Positions 52,686-63,874 of a stretch of 64,000 nucleotides of DNA are shown here, piece by piece; the first letter of the stretch is position 1, and every line of letters begins with the position of its first letter. The notes beneath the pieces are model-generated. The model had not been told where the DNA came from and did no database searches. It worked only from the letters and a program-made list of their open reading frames with translations. The DNA comes from Micromonospora olivasterospora (lineage in GTDB: Bacteria > Actinomycetota > Actinomycetes > Mycobacteriales > Micromonosporaceae). Made by a program: the position numbers and the translations under genes. The stretch spans positions 620,001 to 684,000 of the forward strand of contig NZ_VLKE01000001.1 in assembly GCF_007830265.1 (NCBI RefSeq), given 5' to 3'.

Positions 52686-55600
52686 GGGCCACCTCCTGGG
52701 CCATCGTCCGCGGGGCGGACGGCACCGGCATGGACGGGTCGGACGGCGCGGACTGCGCCGCGGATGCGTTCGACGGCGCCGGCTGAGCTGCTGGGGCGGC
52801 TGGCGCCGCGAGTGCGCTCATCACCGCGTCGTCCACGTCGCGGCCGGCGGCTTCGGCGGCCCGCATGATCTCCAGCACCCGGCGGTAGTCCCGGGGCACC
52901 ACGGCGGTGAACTCCCGCACCGCCTCCGGCCAGCGCCCGAGCAGCCGCTCGGCGACCGCCGAGCCGGTCTCGGCGAGGTGCCGCCGCACGAGGTCGTGCA
53001 GCCGGTTCCGCTCCTCCTCGCGCAGCGGGGACAGGTCGACCAGCTCGGTGTTGACCCGCCGCCGGTCCAGCTTCCACACGAACGCCATGCCGCCCGACAT
53101 GCCGGCGGCGAAGTTGCGCCCGGTCTCGCCGAGCACCACCACGGTGCCGCCGGTCATGTACTCGCAGCCGTGGTCGCCCACGCCCTCGACCACGGCCACC
53201 GCGCCGGAGTTGCGCACCGCGAAGCGCTCGCCGACCCGGCCGCGCAGGAATACCTCCCCGGCCGTGGCCCCGTACAGGATGGTGTTGCCGGCGATGATCT
53301 GGTCCTCGGCCCGGCCTCCGGGGGCGGCGAACGGCGCGGCGGCGTCCGGGCGCACGACGATCCGGCCGCCGGACAGGCCCTTGCCGACGTAGTCGTTGGC
53401 GTCGCCGTGCAGCCGCAGGGTGACCCCGGGCGGCAGGAACGCGCCGAACGACTGGCCGGCGGTGCCACGCAGCAGGAACTCGATCGTGTCGGCGGGCAGG
53501 CCGGCACCGCCGAAGCGGCGGGTCACCTCGCCGCCGAGCATCGCGCCGACGCTGCGGTGCTCGTTGCGCACGGCCAGCTCGACCAACACGGGGGTTCCGT
53601 CGGTCAGCGCCGGCCGGGCCAGGGCGATCAGCTCGTTGTCCAGGGCCGCCTCCAGCCCGTGGTCCTGGGCCCGGACGCCGCGGCGGGCGGCGCCGGCCGG
53701 CAACTCCGGCAGGTGCAGCACGCGCCCCAGGTCGAGGCCCTTGGCCTTCCAGTGCTCCACGGCCGGTACGACGTCGAGCAGCTCGGCGTGCCCGATCGCC
53801 TCGTCGATGCTGCGGAAGCCCAGCTCGGCCAGGTAGCCGCGGACCTCCTCGGCGAGGAACAGGAAGAAGTTCTCCACGAACTCGGGCCGGCCGGTGAAGC
53901 GTTCCCGCAGCACGGGGTTCTGGGTGGCGATGCCGACCGGGCAGGTGTCCAGGTGGCAGACCCGCATCATCACGCAGCCGGAGACGATCAGCGGGGCGGT
54001 GGCGAAGCCGAACTCCTCCGCGCCGAGCAGCGCCGCGACCAGCACGTCCCGGCCGGTCTTGAGCTGGCCGTCGACCTGCACGGTGACCCGGTCGCGCAGC
54101 TTGTTGAGCAGCAGGGTCTGCTGCGCCTCGGCCAGGCCCAGCTCCCACGGGGTGCCGGCGTGCTTGAGCGAGTTCAGCGGGGACGCCCCGGTGCCGCCGT
54201 CGTGGCCGGAGATCAGGATGACGTCGGCCTTGAGCTTCGCCACGCCGGCCGCCACGGTGCCGACGCCGACCTCGCTGACGAGCTTGACGTGCACCCGGGC
54301 GGACGGGTTGACGCACTTCAGGTCGTGCACGAGCTGGGCGAGGTCCTCGATGGAGTAGATGTCGTGGTGCGGCGGCGGGGAGATCAGGCCCACACCGGGG
54401 GTGGCGTGCCGGGTCCGGGCGATCCACGGCCACACCTTGTTGCCGGGCAGCTGGCCGCCCTCGCCGGGCTTGGCGCCCTGGGCCATCTTGATCTGCAGGT
54501 CGTCGGCGTTGACCAGGTATTCGCTCGTGACGCCGAACCGGCCGCTGGCGATCTGCTTGACCGCCGAGCGGCGCTCGGGGTCGTGCAGCCGCGCCACGTC
54601 CTCGCCGCCCTCGCCGGTGTTCGACTTGCCGCCGAGGCGGTTCATCGCGACGGCGAGGGTCTCGTGCGCCTCCGCGGAGATCGACCCGTACGACATGGCG
54701 CCGGTGGCGAACCGCTTGACGATCTCGGCGGCCGGCTCGACCTCGTCCAGCGGGACGGGCGGGCGGACCCCGGTGCGCAGGGTGAACAGCCCGCGCAGCG
54801 AGCCCGCCTGCGCGGCCAGCTCGTCCACCTTCGCGGTGTACTGCCGGAACACCTCGTACTGCCGGCTGCGGGTGGCGTGCTGGAGCAGGAAGACCGTCTC
54901 CGGGTTGAACAGGTGTAGCTCCCCGTCGCGGCGCCACTGGTACTCGCCGCCGACCTCGAGCCGGTCGGACGCCTCGGCGCCGGGCGCCGGCCAGGCCAGG
55001 GCGTGGCGGGCGGCCACCTCGGCGTGGACGCCGTCGAGCCCGATGCCGCCGATGGTGCTCGGGGTGCCCCGGAAGTACCGCTCGACGAGGCGGGCGTCGA
55101 GGCCGACGGCCTCGAACACCTGCGCCCCGCAGTACGAGGAGACGGTGGAGATCCCCATCTTGGACATGATCTTCAGGACGCCCTTGCCGAGCCCCTTGAC
55201 GTAGTTGCGCACCGCCTTGTCCGGCTCGACGCCGACCAGCGCGCCGGTGGCGATCATGTCCTCGACCGACTCGAACGCGAGATAGGGGTTGACGGCCGCG
55301 GCGCCGTACCCGATGAGCACCGCCGCGTGGTGCACCTCGCGACAGTCCCCGGACTCCACGACCAGCGCCACCTGGGTGCGGGTCTGCTCCCGGACGAGGT
55401 GCTGGTGCACAGCGGCGGTGAGCAGCAGCGAGGGGATCGGGGCGAGGTCGGCGTTGGAGTCCCGGTCGGAGAGCACCAGGATGCGCACGCCGTCCGCGAT
55501 CGCCTCGGAGACGTGCCGGCAGATCTCGGTGAGCCGGGCCTTGATGCCGGCGGCGCCCTCGCGGATGCGGTACAGCCCGGAGACCCGCACCGCCTTGAAG

Positions 55601-57396
55601 CCGGGCAGGTCGCCGTCCTCGTCGATGGAGAGGATCTTGGCCAGCTCGTCGTTGTCGATCACCGGGTACGGCAGCACGATCTGCCGGCAGCTCGCCGGGC
55701 CCGGGTCGAGCAGGTTGCCCTCCGGGCCGATGGTGGACGCCAGGCTGGTCACCAGCTCCTCGCGGATGGCGTCCAGCGGCGGGTTGGTGACCTGGGCGAA
55801 CAGCTGGTGGAAGTAGTCGTAGAGCAGCCGCGGCCGGGTGGACAGCGGGGAGATCGGGGTGTCGGTGCCCATCGAGCCGATCGGCTCGGCGCCGGTGCGG
55901 GCCATCGGGGCGAGCAGGAGCTTCAGCTCCTCCTCCGTGTAGCCGAAGGTCTGCTGGCGGCGGCGTACCGAGTCGTGGGTGTACACGATGTGCTCGCGGG
56001 CCGGCAGGTCGGTCAGCTCGATCAGGCCGGCGTGCAGCCACTCCGCGTACGGCTGGGCGGCGGCCAGCTCCGTCTTGATCTCCTCGTCGGAGACGATCCG
56101 GCCGGCGACGGTGTCGACCAGGAACATCCGGCCCGGCTGGAGCCGGCCCTTGGCGACCACGGTCGCCGGGTCGAGGTCGAGCACCCCCGCCTCGCTGCCG
56201 AGCACCACGAGCCCGTCGGCGGTGCGCCACCAGCGGCCGGGGCGCAGCCCGTTGCGGTCGAGCACCGCGCCGACGACCTCGCCGTCGGTGAAGGCGACGG
56301 ACGCCGGCCCGTCCCACGGTTCCATGAGGCTGGCGTGGAACCGGTAGAAGGCGCGCTTGTCGGCGCGCATGTCCGGGTCGTTCTCCCACGCCTCGGGGAT
56401 CATCATCAGCACCGCGTGCGGCAGGCTCCGCCCGGCCAGGTGCAGCAGTTCCAGGACCTCGTCGAAGTTGGCCGAGTCGGAGGCGGCGGGGGTGCAGACG
56501 GGGAAGATCCGGCGGATGTTGCCGGGCAGGTCCGCCGACCGCAGCAGCGCCTCGCGGGCCTGCATCCAGTTCCGGTTGCCGCGGATCGTGTTGATCTCGC
56601 CGTTGTGGGCGATGAACCGGTACGGGTGGGCCAGCGGCCAGGACGGGAACGTGTTGGTGGAGAACCGCGAGTGCACCAGCGCGATCGCGCTGACCACCCG
56701 CTCGTCGGTGAGGTCCGGGAAGAACGCGGGCAACTGGTCGGGGGTGAGCATCCCCTTGTAGACCATGGTCCGGCTCGACAGCGACGGGAAGTACGCCGGC
56801 ACGTCCCGCTCGGCGCTCTCCCGCTCGGCCTGCTTGCGCACGCAGAACGCCACCCGGTCCAGGTCGATGCCGGTCAGCGGCGAGCCGGCCGGGCCGGCGG
56901 GGGCGTCGGTGAGCCGGCGCGCGGCGAGGAAGAGCTGCCGCACCCGGGGCAGCGCGGCGAGCGCGGTCTCGCCGAGGCCGCTCGGGTCGGTGGGCACGTC
57001 CCGCCAGCCGAGGATCTCGGCGCCCTCGACCAGGGCGTACTTCTCCAGCACCCGCCGGGCCCGCGCCTCGCCCTCGTCGTCGTCGGGCAGGAAGACCAGG
57101 CCCGTGGCGTACGCGCCAGCGGGCGGCAGCGGGAAGTCGACCACCGCGCGCAGGTACGCGTCCGGCACCTGGATCATGATCCCCGCGCCGTCGCCGGTGT
57201 TGGGCTCCGCGCCCCGGGCACCTCTGTGGTCCAGTCGAAGTAGGGCGCCGAGGCCGTTGGCGACGACGGCGTGCGAGCGCCGGCCGTACAGGTCCGCCAC
57301 GAACGCCACCCCGCACGCGTCGTGCTCGTTCGCGGGGTCGTAGAGGCCGGTCGCGGGCGGGGCCGACTGCTGGGTGTGAGGGTACGGAAAGGCCAC
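52678..57396 (-). CDS. gltB: Glutamate synthase large subunit
   Basis: Protein of 1572 aa. Converts glutamine plus 2-oxoglutarate to two glutamates. Propeptide of 27 residues ends before the N-terminal nucleophile Cys28 ([13 protein letters not shown]); then the class II amidotransferase, the central domain, the FMN-binding synthase domain ([20 protein letters not shown]), the 3Fe-4S cysteine run [20 protein letters not shown], and the C-terminal GXGXG beta-helix ([20 protein letters not shown]). GTG 57396 is used because AGGAGG is just upstream; GTG 57414 would add six residues. Forms a complex with GltD. Confidence 0.97.
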
Positions 57397-57530
57397 CGGG
57401 CCTCCTGTCGTCACTCAGGCTGGATCATGGTCGGGACGACGTCGGCCCTTGTCGGTTTGGTTGAGTCTACGTTAGGGGTTGTCGCACAGGGCCAGTTCAG
57501 ATTGATCACACTTCCAGATGCTGGGAAGGA

Positions 57531-57536
57531 TAGTCT
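57531..57536 (+). promoter_or_regulatory. -10 element TAGTCT, leaderless GNAT start
   Basis: TAGTCT, 6 nt, GTG 57543. Confidence 0.45.
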
Positions 57537-57542
57537 CGCGCC

Positions 57543-58397
57543 GTGGATCACGTACGTGTTGAGACAAGTGAGACGTTCGACCGGTTGGAGCACTTCTACG
57601 ACGCGTTGCCCCGCGACGGCGCCCGAGCCGAGGAACACGGCCCCCTGGTGTTGTTCGTCCGGGAGGGGGCCGGCTGGCCGTTCTACGCCCGGCCCCGGCC
57701 GGACGCCGCCGGGCCGGCCTCGGTGGCGGACGTGGCCGCCGTCCGCGCCCGGCAGCGGGAGCTGGGCCTGCCGGAGGCCTTCGAGTGGGTGCACGAGCGC
57801 AACCCGGAGCTGCTGGAGGTGGCCCGCGCGGCGGGGCTGGCCGTGCTGGAGGCGCCATTGCTGGTGCTCGACCCGGATGCGCTGGCCGACCCGGCGGGCT
57901 TCACCGACGTACCGGTGCGGCTGCTGGACCCGGCCGCGCCCGGCTTCGCCGCCGACGTGGCGATCCGGCGGGCCGTCGCCGCGGTCGGCTTCTCCGCCGC
58001 CGGGACCTCGCGCGGCGAGGCCGGTCCGGCGCAGCGGGACGCGGCCGTGACGGAACTGGACGTGGCGGCGCTGGCCGAGGAGCGGGGCCGGATCGCCGAC
58101 GGCCGGCGGCTGTCGGCGCTGGCCGAGACGCCCGCCGAGGGGGCGCTGGCCGGCGGGATGGCGATGCGGGTCGGGGACACCGCGGAGATCGCCGGGGTCG
58201 CCACCCTGCCGTCCGCCCGCCGCCGGGGCCTGGGCGCGGCGGTCACCGCCACCCTCGCGCACGCGCTGCGGGCGGCCGGCACCGACCTGGTCTTCCTCTC
58301 CGCCGGCAGCGAGGAGATCGCCCGGGTCTACCTGCGGGTCGGCTTCCGCCGCGTCGGCACGGCCTGCATCGCCGAGCCTGCCGCCCTCGTCAACTGA
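57543..58397 (+). CDS. GNAT family N-acetyltransferase
   Basis: Protein of 284 aa. The C-terminal half (about 165-284) is a GNAT domain with acetyl-CoA loop VATLPSARRRGLGAAVTATL (RRxGxG/A) and FLSAGSEEIARVYLRVGFRR. The N-terminal half resembles a second degenerate GNAT (PFYARPRPD, QRELGLPEAFEWVHERNPEL). Acceptor unknown. Divergent from gltB and convergent with the FAD monooxygenase gene. Confidence 0.88.
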   Translation: MDHVRVETSETFDRLEHFYDALPRDGARAEEHGPLVLFVREGAGWPFYARPRPDAAGPASVADVAAVRARQRELGLPEAFEWVHERNPELLEVARAAGLAVLEAPLLVLDPDALADPAGFTDVPVRLLDPAAPGFAADVAIRRAVAAVGFSAAGTSRGEAGPAQRDAAVTELDVAALAEERGRIADGRRLSALAETPAEGALAGGMAMRVGDTAEIAGVATLPSARRRGLGAAVTATLAHALRAAGTDLVFLSAGSEEIARVYLRVGFRRVGTACIAEPAALVN

Positions 58398-58428
58398 CCG
58401 CTGCCGGGACCGGACGGCTACGGGAGGG

Positions 58429-59615
58429 TCAGGACGGGGGCGCCAAGCCGCGGCGGAGGCGGCGGCGGTGGACAGCAGGCGGGGGCTGATCGTGCCGAGG
58501 GCGGCGTCGCGGGCCCGCAGGGCGAGCCGGCCGCGGGCCTGCAGGACCGCGGACATCCGGCGGGTCTGCCGGACCACGGTCGCCGCCCGGGGCCGGCGCA
58601 GCCGGTCGTACGCGACGACGGCGTCCGGGAGCCGGGACTCGCGCAGCAGCGAGGCCAGCGTGGCGGCGTCCTCGAAGGCGAGGCAGGTGCCCTGGCCGAG
58701 GTGCGGCGGCATGGCGTGGGCCGCGTCGCCGAGGAGCACCACCCCGCCCGGTCCGGCCGGGAAGCCGTACGCGCGGGGCAACGGGCGCAGCTCGCGGATC
58801 TCCTGCTGGACCAGGTCGGCCGGGTCGGTCGCGTCGAGCAGGTCGCCGACCGGCGTGGGCCAGCCGGCGTACCAGCGACGGAGCAGGGCGAGCTGGGTCT
58901 CCGGCGGCTCCGGCCGGGGCGCCCCGGCGGCGGTGGCCACCCAGTAGATGCCGCCCCGGCTCGACCCGCCCGACGAGCCGCGCTCGCCCAGCGAGGCGGC
59001 CACGAACCGGTACCCGGCGCCCAGCACCTCCCCGCCGACGGGCCGGTCGCCGGGCAGCCGGGGCGCCCGGTACCAGGGGATCACGGCGCGCCAGGCGGCA
59101 CAGCCGGAGCTGACCACCCGGGACTCGGGGGCCAGCCGCCGGCGGATCTCGCTGTCGGTGCCGTCCGCGGCGACCACCAGGTCGGCGGCGAAGCGCTGCC
59201 GGCCGTCGGAGACCGAGGGCCGCTCCCCCGGCTCGGCGCTGACCGTGCGCACCGTCACGCCCGTGCGCAGCTCCACCCGGTCGCCGAGGCCCGCGATGAG
59301 GGCGTCGTGCAGGTCCTCCCGGTGCACCACGACGGGCATCCGGTCGGCGGGGGTGGGACGCGGCTGGACCAGCCAGTGCCCGTCGGGGCGGCGTACCCCA
59401 CCGTCGGGCAGCGGGGTGGCGATCGCGGCGAGCCCGGCGCCGAGGCCCAGGGCGTGCAGCGCGCGGACCCCGTTGGGCCAGAGCACGACCGCCGTCGGGT
59501 CCGGGCGGACCCGGTCGGTGCGCTCCAGCAGGGTCACCTGCCAGCCGGACCGGGCCAGCGCGCCGGCGACCGCCAGGCCGCCGACCCCGGCGCCGACCAC
59601 CACCGCCGTACGCAT
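58429..59615 (-). CDS. FAD-dependent monooxygenase, stop lost by apparent frameshift near 58438
   Basis: PHBH-type flavoprotein, about 395 aa. Dinucleotide fold AVVVGAGVGGLAVAGALARS at 4-23, DG motif LVVAADGTDSEIRRRLAP, and GD motif GGVVLLGDAAHAMPPHLGQG. The family ends soon after SAAAWRPP, but here the frame reads WRPRPDPPVAV and stays open to 57411, antisense through the whole GNAT gene (734 codons). One extra C in the five-C run at 58440-58436 gives WRPPS and the TGA at 58431-58429. That end is used here. Substrate unknown. ATG 59615 has GGAG upstream. Confidence 0.82.
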
Positions 59616-59632
59616 GTTGCCAGCTCCCCCGC

Positions 59633-60766
59633 TCAGCTCTCGCGGGTGCCGGCGGCGCCGGCCTGCTCGCCGTCCCGCGGCTCGTCCCCGGAGGGCGCCT
59701 CGGCGGACGCGTCCCCCTCGTCGGACGCCGCGGCGCCCGGCGCGGGTTCCTCCGGCACGACGCCGGTCTCCTGGTACGCGCGGAACCGCTCCTCGTCGAC
59801 CACCCGGTAGCCCTCCGGGGCGGCCGCCTTCGGCCCCGCCTCGCGCTGTGAGAGGTCGACCTGGGAGACGTCACCGCCGCCGGTGGGCGCGGCGGGGGCG
59901 GCCCCGCCGATCGGGACCAGGTACGCCCGGGGGCCGCGGACCCGCAGGAAGTAGACCAGCGCGCCGGCGAAGACCAGCGCCGCCGTCCAGACGTTGAGCC
60001 GCAGGCCGAGGATCTGGTTGGCCTCGTCGCGGCGCATCATCTCGATCCAGAACCGGCCGGCGGTGTAGCCCATCACGTAGAGCGCGAACGCCCGGCCCCG
60101 GCCCAGCCGCAGCCGCCGGTCGAGGACGAGGACGAGAACGGCGACGCCGACGTTCCACAGCAGCTCGTAGAGGAACGTCGGGTGGTAGAGGCCGGGCTCC
60201 AGCACCGGCCGGCCGTCGACGACCTCGGCGTGGCCCGGGTTGCGCGGGTCCATCCGGTGGATCTCGAGCCCCCAGGGCAGGGTCGTCCGGCCGCCGTACA
60301 ACTCGTTGTTGAACCAGTTGCCGAGCCGGCCGACCGCCTGCGCCAGCGGCAGCCCCGGCGCGACCGCGTCGGCCACCACGGCGAACGGGATGCCGAGCTG
60401 CCGCGCGGCGATCCACGCGCCGAGCGCGCCGCCGGCCACCCCGCCCCAGATGCCGAGGCCGCCCTCCCAGATGGCGAACGCCTTGAGCGGCTCACCCCCG
60501 GCGCCGAAGTACTTCTCCGGTGAGGTGATCACGTGGTAGAGCCGCGCGCCGATGATGCCCGCCGGCACGGCCCAGACGGCGATGTCGAGCACCGCGCCGG
60601 GGGCGACCCCGCGCGAGCGCAGTCGGCGCTCGGTGACCACGCAGGCCACCACGATGCCGGCGATGATGCAGAGCGCGTACGCCCGGACCGGCAGTGGTCC
60701 GAGCTGCCAGACGGCGGTGCTGGGGCTGGGCAGGGCCGCCTGGGGGATCGACGAGGCGAGGGTCAC
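59633..60766 (-). CDS. lgt: Prolipoprotein diacylglyceryl transferase
   Basis: Protein of 377 aa. Attaches diacylglycerol to the lipobox cysteine of prelipoproteins at the membrane. Seven helices, with the GARLYHVITSPEKYF region, the Lgt signature AQAVGRLGNWFNNELYGGRT, and HPTFLYELLWNVGVAVLVLV. A hydrophilic Ala/Glu-rich tail of about 85 residues follows the last helix, longer than in E. coli and common in actinobacteria. GTG 60766 with TAGCGT 8 nt upstream. It would process the lipoproteins seen here (livJ and others). Confidence 0.96.
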   Translation of the reverse strand: MTLASSIPQAALPSPSTAVWQLGPLPVRAYALCIIAGIVVACVVTERRLRSRGVAPGAVLDIAVWAVPAGIIGARLYHVITSPEKYFGAGGEPLKAFAIWEGGLGIWGGVAGGALGAWIAARQLGIPFAVVADAVAPGLPLAQAVGRLGNWFNNELYGGRTTLPWGLEIHRMDPRNPGHAEVVDGRPVLEPGLYHPTFLYELLWNVGVAVLVLVLDRRLRLGRGRAFALYVMGYTAGRFWIEMMRRDEANQILGLRLNVWTAALVFAGALVYFLRVRGPRAYLVPIGGAAPAAPTGGGDVSQVDLSQREAGPKAAAPEGYRVVDEERFRAYQETGVVPEEPAPGAAASDEGDASAEAPSGDEPRDGEQAGAAGTRES

Positions 60767-60835
60767 GGGTGAACACGCTACCGCTGCGCACCCCTTCGGC
60801 GGCAACCCCGTCCGGCCCGGCGCGGTGCCGGAGCG

Positions 60836-61639
60836 TCAGCGGCGCGGAGCGCGGACGCCCTCGGCCAGTTCGGCGGCGAGCGCCCGCAGGGCGGCCAGGC
60901 CGGCGGCCTGGTCCGGCGCGTCGAGCAGGCAGCGGATCAGCGCGCTGCCGACGATCACCCCGTCGGCGTACCCGGCGACGGTGCCGGCCTGGGCGCCGGT
61001 GCCGACGCCGAGCCCGACGCCGACCGGCAGGTCGGTGACCTCGCGCAGCCGCGAGACGAGCACCGGGGCGGCCTCCGAGGTCTGCGCCCGGGCCCCGGTC
61101 ACGCCCATGATCGCGGTGGCGTAGACGAAGCCGCGGCAGTGCTCCACGGTCATCCGCAGCCGGGCGTCGGTGGAGGACGGGGCGACCAGGAAGGTGCGGT
61201 CCAGCCCGTACGCGTCCGAGGCGGCCAGCCACTCGTCGGCCTCGTCGGGGATCAGGTCGGGGGTGATCAGCCCGGTGCCGCCGGCCGCCGCGAGGTCGCG
61301 GGCGAACGCGTCGACGCCGTACTGCTCGATCGGGTTCCAGTACGTCATCGTGACCACCGGCGCGCCCGTGGCCGCCACGGCCTCGACGATGCGCAGCGCG
61401 TCGGCGGTGCGGACGCCGTTGGCCAGGGCGATGTCGCTGGCCCGCTGGATCACCGGGCCGTCCATCACCGGGTCGGAGTACGGGATCTCCACCTCGATGA
61501 CGTCCACGCCCGCCTCGACCATGGCGGTCATCGCGGCGATGCTGCCCTCGACGGTCGGGAAGCCGGCCGGCATGCAGCCGACCAGCACCGCCCTGCCGTC
61601 GGCGCGCGCCTTGTCGAAGGCGACCCCGATGCGGCTCAC
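60836..61639 (-). CDS. trpA: Tryptophan synthase alpha chain
   Basis: Protein of 267 aa. Splits indole-3-glycerol phosphate to indole and glyceraldehyde 3-phosphate. Catalytic E49 (IEVEIPYSDP) and D60 (VMDGP) are in place, with MTYWNPIEQYG and the phosphate loop VGVGLGVGTGAQAG. GTG 61639 overlaps the tiny upstream ORF by 4 nt and has GGGGAGG 7 nt upstream, inside that ORF. Confidence 0.97.
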   Translation of the reverse strand: MSRIGVAFDKARADGRAVLVGCMPAGFPTVEGSIAAMTAMVEAGVDVIEVEIPYSDPVMDGPVIQRASDIALANGVRTADALRIVEAVAATGAPVVTMTYWNPIEQYGVDAFARDLAAAGGTGLITPDLIPDEADEWLAASDAYGLDRTFLVAPSSTDARLRMTVEHCRGFVYATAIMGVTGARAQTSEAAPVLVSRLREVTDLPVGVGLGVGTGAQAGTVAGYADGVIVGSALIRCLLDAPDQAAGLAALRALAAELAEGVRAPRR

Positions 61640-61701
61640 GCCCGCACCTCCCCGCGGCCGTGGGCCCGCGTCGTACGGCGCCGGCCGATCCCCTCGCTCA
61701 T
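61636..61701 (-). CDS. Tiny ORF (21 aa) between trpB and trpA
   Basis: ATG 61701, with GGAG 8 nt upstream inside the trpB end, reads MSEGIGRRRTTRAHGRGEVR plus Ala, then TGA overlapping the trpA GTG (GTGA). It carries the trpA ribosome site within it. Most likely a coupling cistron that brings ribosomes from trpB to trpA rather than a functional protein. Not the TrpX protein known from Streptomyces, which is longer and sits before trpB. Confidence 0.4.
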   Translation of the reverse strand: MSEGIGRRRTTRAHGRGEVRA

Positions 61702-61703
61702 GC

Positions 61704-62939
61704 TCACTGCTCCTTGTCGAGGATGCCGAAGTACTCGCCGGCGGTGTGTACGTCCTTGTCGCCCCGGCCGGAGAGGTTGACCACGATGACGGGCTCCCGA
61801 CCCAGCTCGGCGGCGAGCTCCGGGGCGATCTTCAACGCGCCCGCGAGGGCGTGCGAGCTCTCGATCGCCGGGATGATCCCCTCGGTGCGGCAGAGCAGCT
61901 CGAACGCGGCCATCGCCTCGGCGTCGGTCACCGGCCGGTAGACCGCCCGGCCGGTGTCGTGCAGCCAGGCGTGCTCCGGGCCGACGCCCGGGTAGTCCAG
62001 GCCTGCGGAGATCGAGTGCGACTCGATCGTCTGGCCGTCGGCGTCCTGCAGCACGTACGTGCGGGTGCCGTGCAGCACGCCCGACGAGCCGCCGGTGATG
62101 CTGGCCGCGTGCCGGCCGGTCTCCACCCCCTCGCCGCCGGCCTCGAAGCCGTACAGCCGCACGCCCGGGTCGCCGACGAAGGCGTGGAAGACGCCCAGCG
62201 CGTTGGAGCCGCCGCCGACGCAGGCCGCGACCGCGTCGGGCAGCGCGCCGGTCAGCTCCAGGCACTGCTGGCGGGCCTCGTCGCCGATGCCGCGGACGAA
62301 GTCCCGGACCATCTCGGGGAACGGGTGCGGGCCCGCGGCGGTGCCGATCAGGTAGTGGGTGTCGTCGACGTTGGCGACCCAGTCCCGCATCGCCTCGTTC
62401 ATCGCGTCCTTCAGGGTGCGCGAACCCGTGGTGACCGGGACGACGGTGGCGCCGAGCATCCGCATCCGGGCCACGTTGAGCGCCTGCCGCCGGGTGTCCA
62501 CCTCGCCCATGTAGACCACGCACTCGAGGTCGAACAGGGCGGCGGCGGTCGCGGTGGCGACGCCGTGCTGGCCGGCGCCGGTCTCGGCGATCACCCGCCG
62601 CTTGCCCATCCGCTTCGTCAGCAGCGCCTGGCCGAGCACGTTGCGCACCTTGTGCGCCCCGGTGTGGTTCAGGTCCTCCCGCTTGAGCAGCACCCGGGCG
62701 CCCGCCCGGGCCGAGAACCGCTCGGCCGCGTAGAGCAGCGAGGGTGCGCCGGCGTACGTGCGCAGCAGCGCGTCGAACTCGGCCAGGAACGCCTCGTCGG
62801 TCATCGCCTTGCGGTACGCGGCGTCCAGCTCGTCGAGCGCCGCGACCAGCGCCTCCGGGACGAACCGGCCGCCGAACCGGCCGAAGTGACCGGCGGCGTC
62901 GGGAAGCTGGCCGGCGTCGGCCGGGGCGTTGGCGCTCAT
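61704..62939 (-). CDS. trpB: Tryptophan synthase beta chain
   Basis: Protein of 411 aa. PLP enzyme joining indole and serine to tryptophan. Catalytic/PLP lysine K97 in [29 protein letters not shown], phosphate loop [20 protein letters not shown], catalytic Glu in [19 protein letters not shown] regions, and SGRGDKDV near the end. ATG 62939 begins conserved sequence. Forms the alpha-beta tetramer with TrpA. 41 nt after trpC. Confidence 0.97.
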   Translation of the reverse strand: MSANAPADAGQLPDAAGHFGRFGGRFVPEALVAALDELDAAYRKAMTDEAFLAEFDALLRTYAGAPSLLYAAERFSARAGARVLLKREDLNHTGAHKVRNVLGQALLTKRMGKRRVIAETGAGQHGVATATAAALFDLECVVYMGEVDTRRQALNVARMRMLGATVVPVTTGSRTLKDAMNEAMRDWVANVDDTHYLIGTAAGPHPFPEMVRDFVRGIGDEARQQCLELTGALPDAVAACVGGGSNALGVFHAFVGDPGVRLYGFEAGGEGVETGRHAASITGGSSGVLHGTRTYVLQDADGQTIESHSISAGLDYPGVGPEHAWLHDTGRAVYRPVTDAEAMAAFELLCRTEGIIPAIESSHALAGALKIAPELAAELGREPVIVVNLSGRGDKDVHTAGEYFGILDKEQ

Positions 62940-62980
62940 CGCGGGTGTCCTCTCGCTGCTGACTGGTGCCTCGGCGCGGC

Positions 62981-63862
62981 TCAGCGCGCCGGGCGGGGCG
63001 TGGCCGGGTGGTTCCCGGCGTTGACCAGCTCGGCGACCGCCTCGCGGGGACTCTTCTGGGTCACCAGGCCCTCGCCGACCAGGACGGCGTCGGCGCCGGC
63101 CGAGGCGTACCGGATCAGGTCGTGCGGTCCGCGTACGCCGGACTCGGCGATCTTGACGATGCTGCTGGGCAGGCCGGGCGCGATCCGCTCGAAGACCGAG
63201 CGGTCGACCTCCAGGGTACGCAGGTTGCGGGCGTTGACCCCGATCACCTGGGCGCCGGCCTCCAGGGCCCGGTCGGTCTCCTCCTCGTCGTGTACCTCGA
63301 CGAGCGCGGTCATGCCGAGGGACTCGATCCGCTCCAGCAGCCCGACCAGCACGTTCTGCTCCAGCGCGGCGACGATCAGCAGGACCAGGTCGGCGCCGTG
63401 CGCGCGGGCCTCGTGCACCTGGTAGCTGGAGACCACGAAGTCCTTGCGCAGTACGGGGATGTTCACCGCGGCCCGGACGGCGGCGAGGTCGTCCAACGAC
63501 CCGCCGAACCAGCGGCCCTCGGTGAGCACGCTGATCGCCCGGGCGCCGCCGGCCGCGTACTCGCCGGCCAGGTCGGCCGGGTCGGCGATCTCGGCGAGCT
63601 GCCCCTTGGACGGGGACGAGCGCTTCACCTCGGCGATCACCGCCACGCCGGGTCGACGCAGGGCCGCGTACGCGTCCAGCGGCGGCGGCGCGGCGGCGGC
63701 CAGCTCCCGGATCCGCTCCAGCGGAACCTGCTCCTGCCGCCGCGCGACGTCCTCGCGTACGCCGGCCAGGATCTCGTCGAGCACGCTGCCGGACGCGGCT
63801 CCGTCCCCCTCGGCGTGCGCATGCTGAGCAGTCACCAACGGACTCCCCTCTCCGGGTGTCAT
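62981..63862 (-). CDS. trpC: Indole-3-glycerol phosphate synthase
   Basis: Protein of 293 aa from ATG 63862 or 284 aa from GTG 63835. Closes the indole ring from CdRP. Barrel motifs [20 protein letters not shown] (catalytic Lys), [55 protein letters not shown] and [12 protein letters not shown] are all present. ATG 63862 has TAGCAT 6 nt upstream (leaderless); GTG 63835 has GGAG 7 nt upstream. First gene of this trp operon; no Trp-rich leader peptide was found upstream. Confidence 0.95.
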   Translation of the reverse strand: MTPGEGSPLVTAQHAHAEGDGAASGSVLDEILAGVREDVARRQEQVPLERIRELAAAAPPPLDAYAALRRPGVAVIAEVKRSSPSKGQLAEIADPADLAGEYAAGGARAISVLTEGRWFGGSLDDLAAVRAAVNIPVLRKDFVVSSYQVHEARAHGADLVLLIVAALEQNVLVGLLERIESLGMTALVEVHDEEETDRALEAGAQVIGVNARNLRTLEVDRSVFERIAPGLPSSIVKIAESGVRGPHDLIRYASAGADAVLVGEGLVTQKSPREAVAELVNAGNHPATPRPAR

Positions 63863-63868
63863 GGGCCG

Positions 63869-63874
63869 ATGCTA
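63869..63874 (-). promoter_or_regulatory. -10 element TAGCAT upstream of trpC
   Basis: TAGCAT, 6 nt, ATG 63862. The remaining 126 nt to the window edge show no complete gene. Confidence 0.45.

Noticed and set aside
55003..57243. Plus-strand open frame of about 746 codons opposite gltB
   Set aside because: gltB is unmistakable on the minus strand; the plus frame is a codon-bias shadow.
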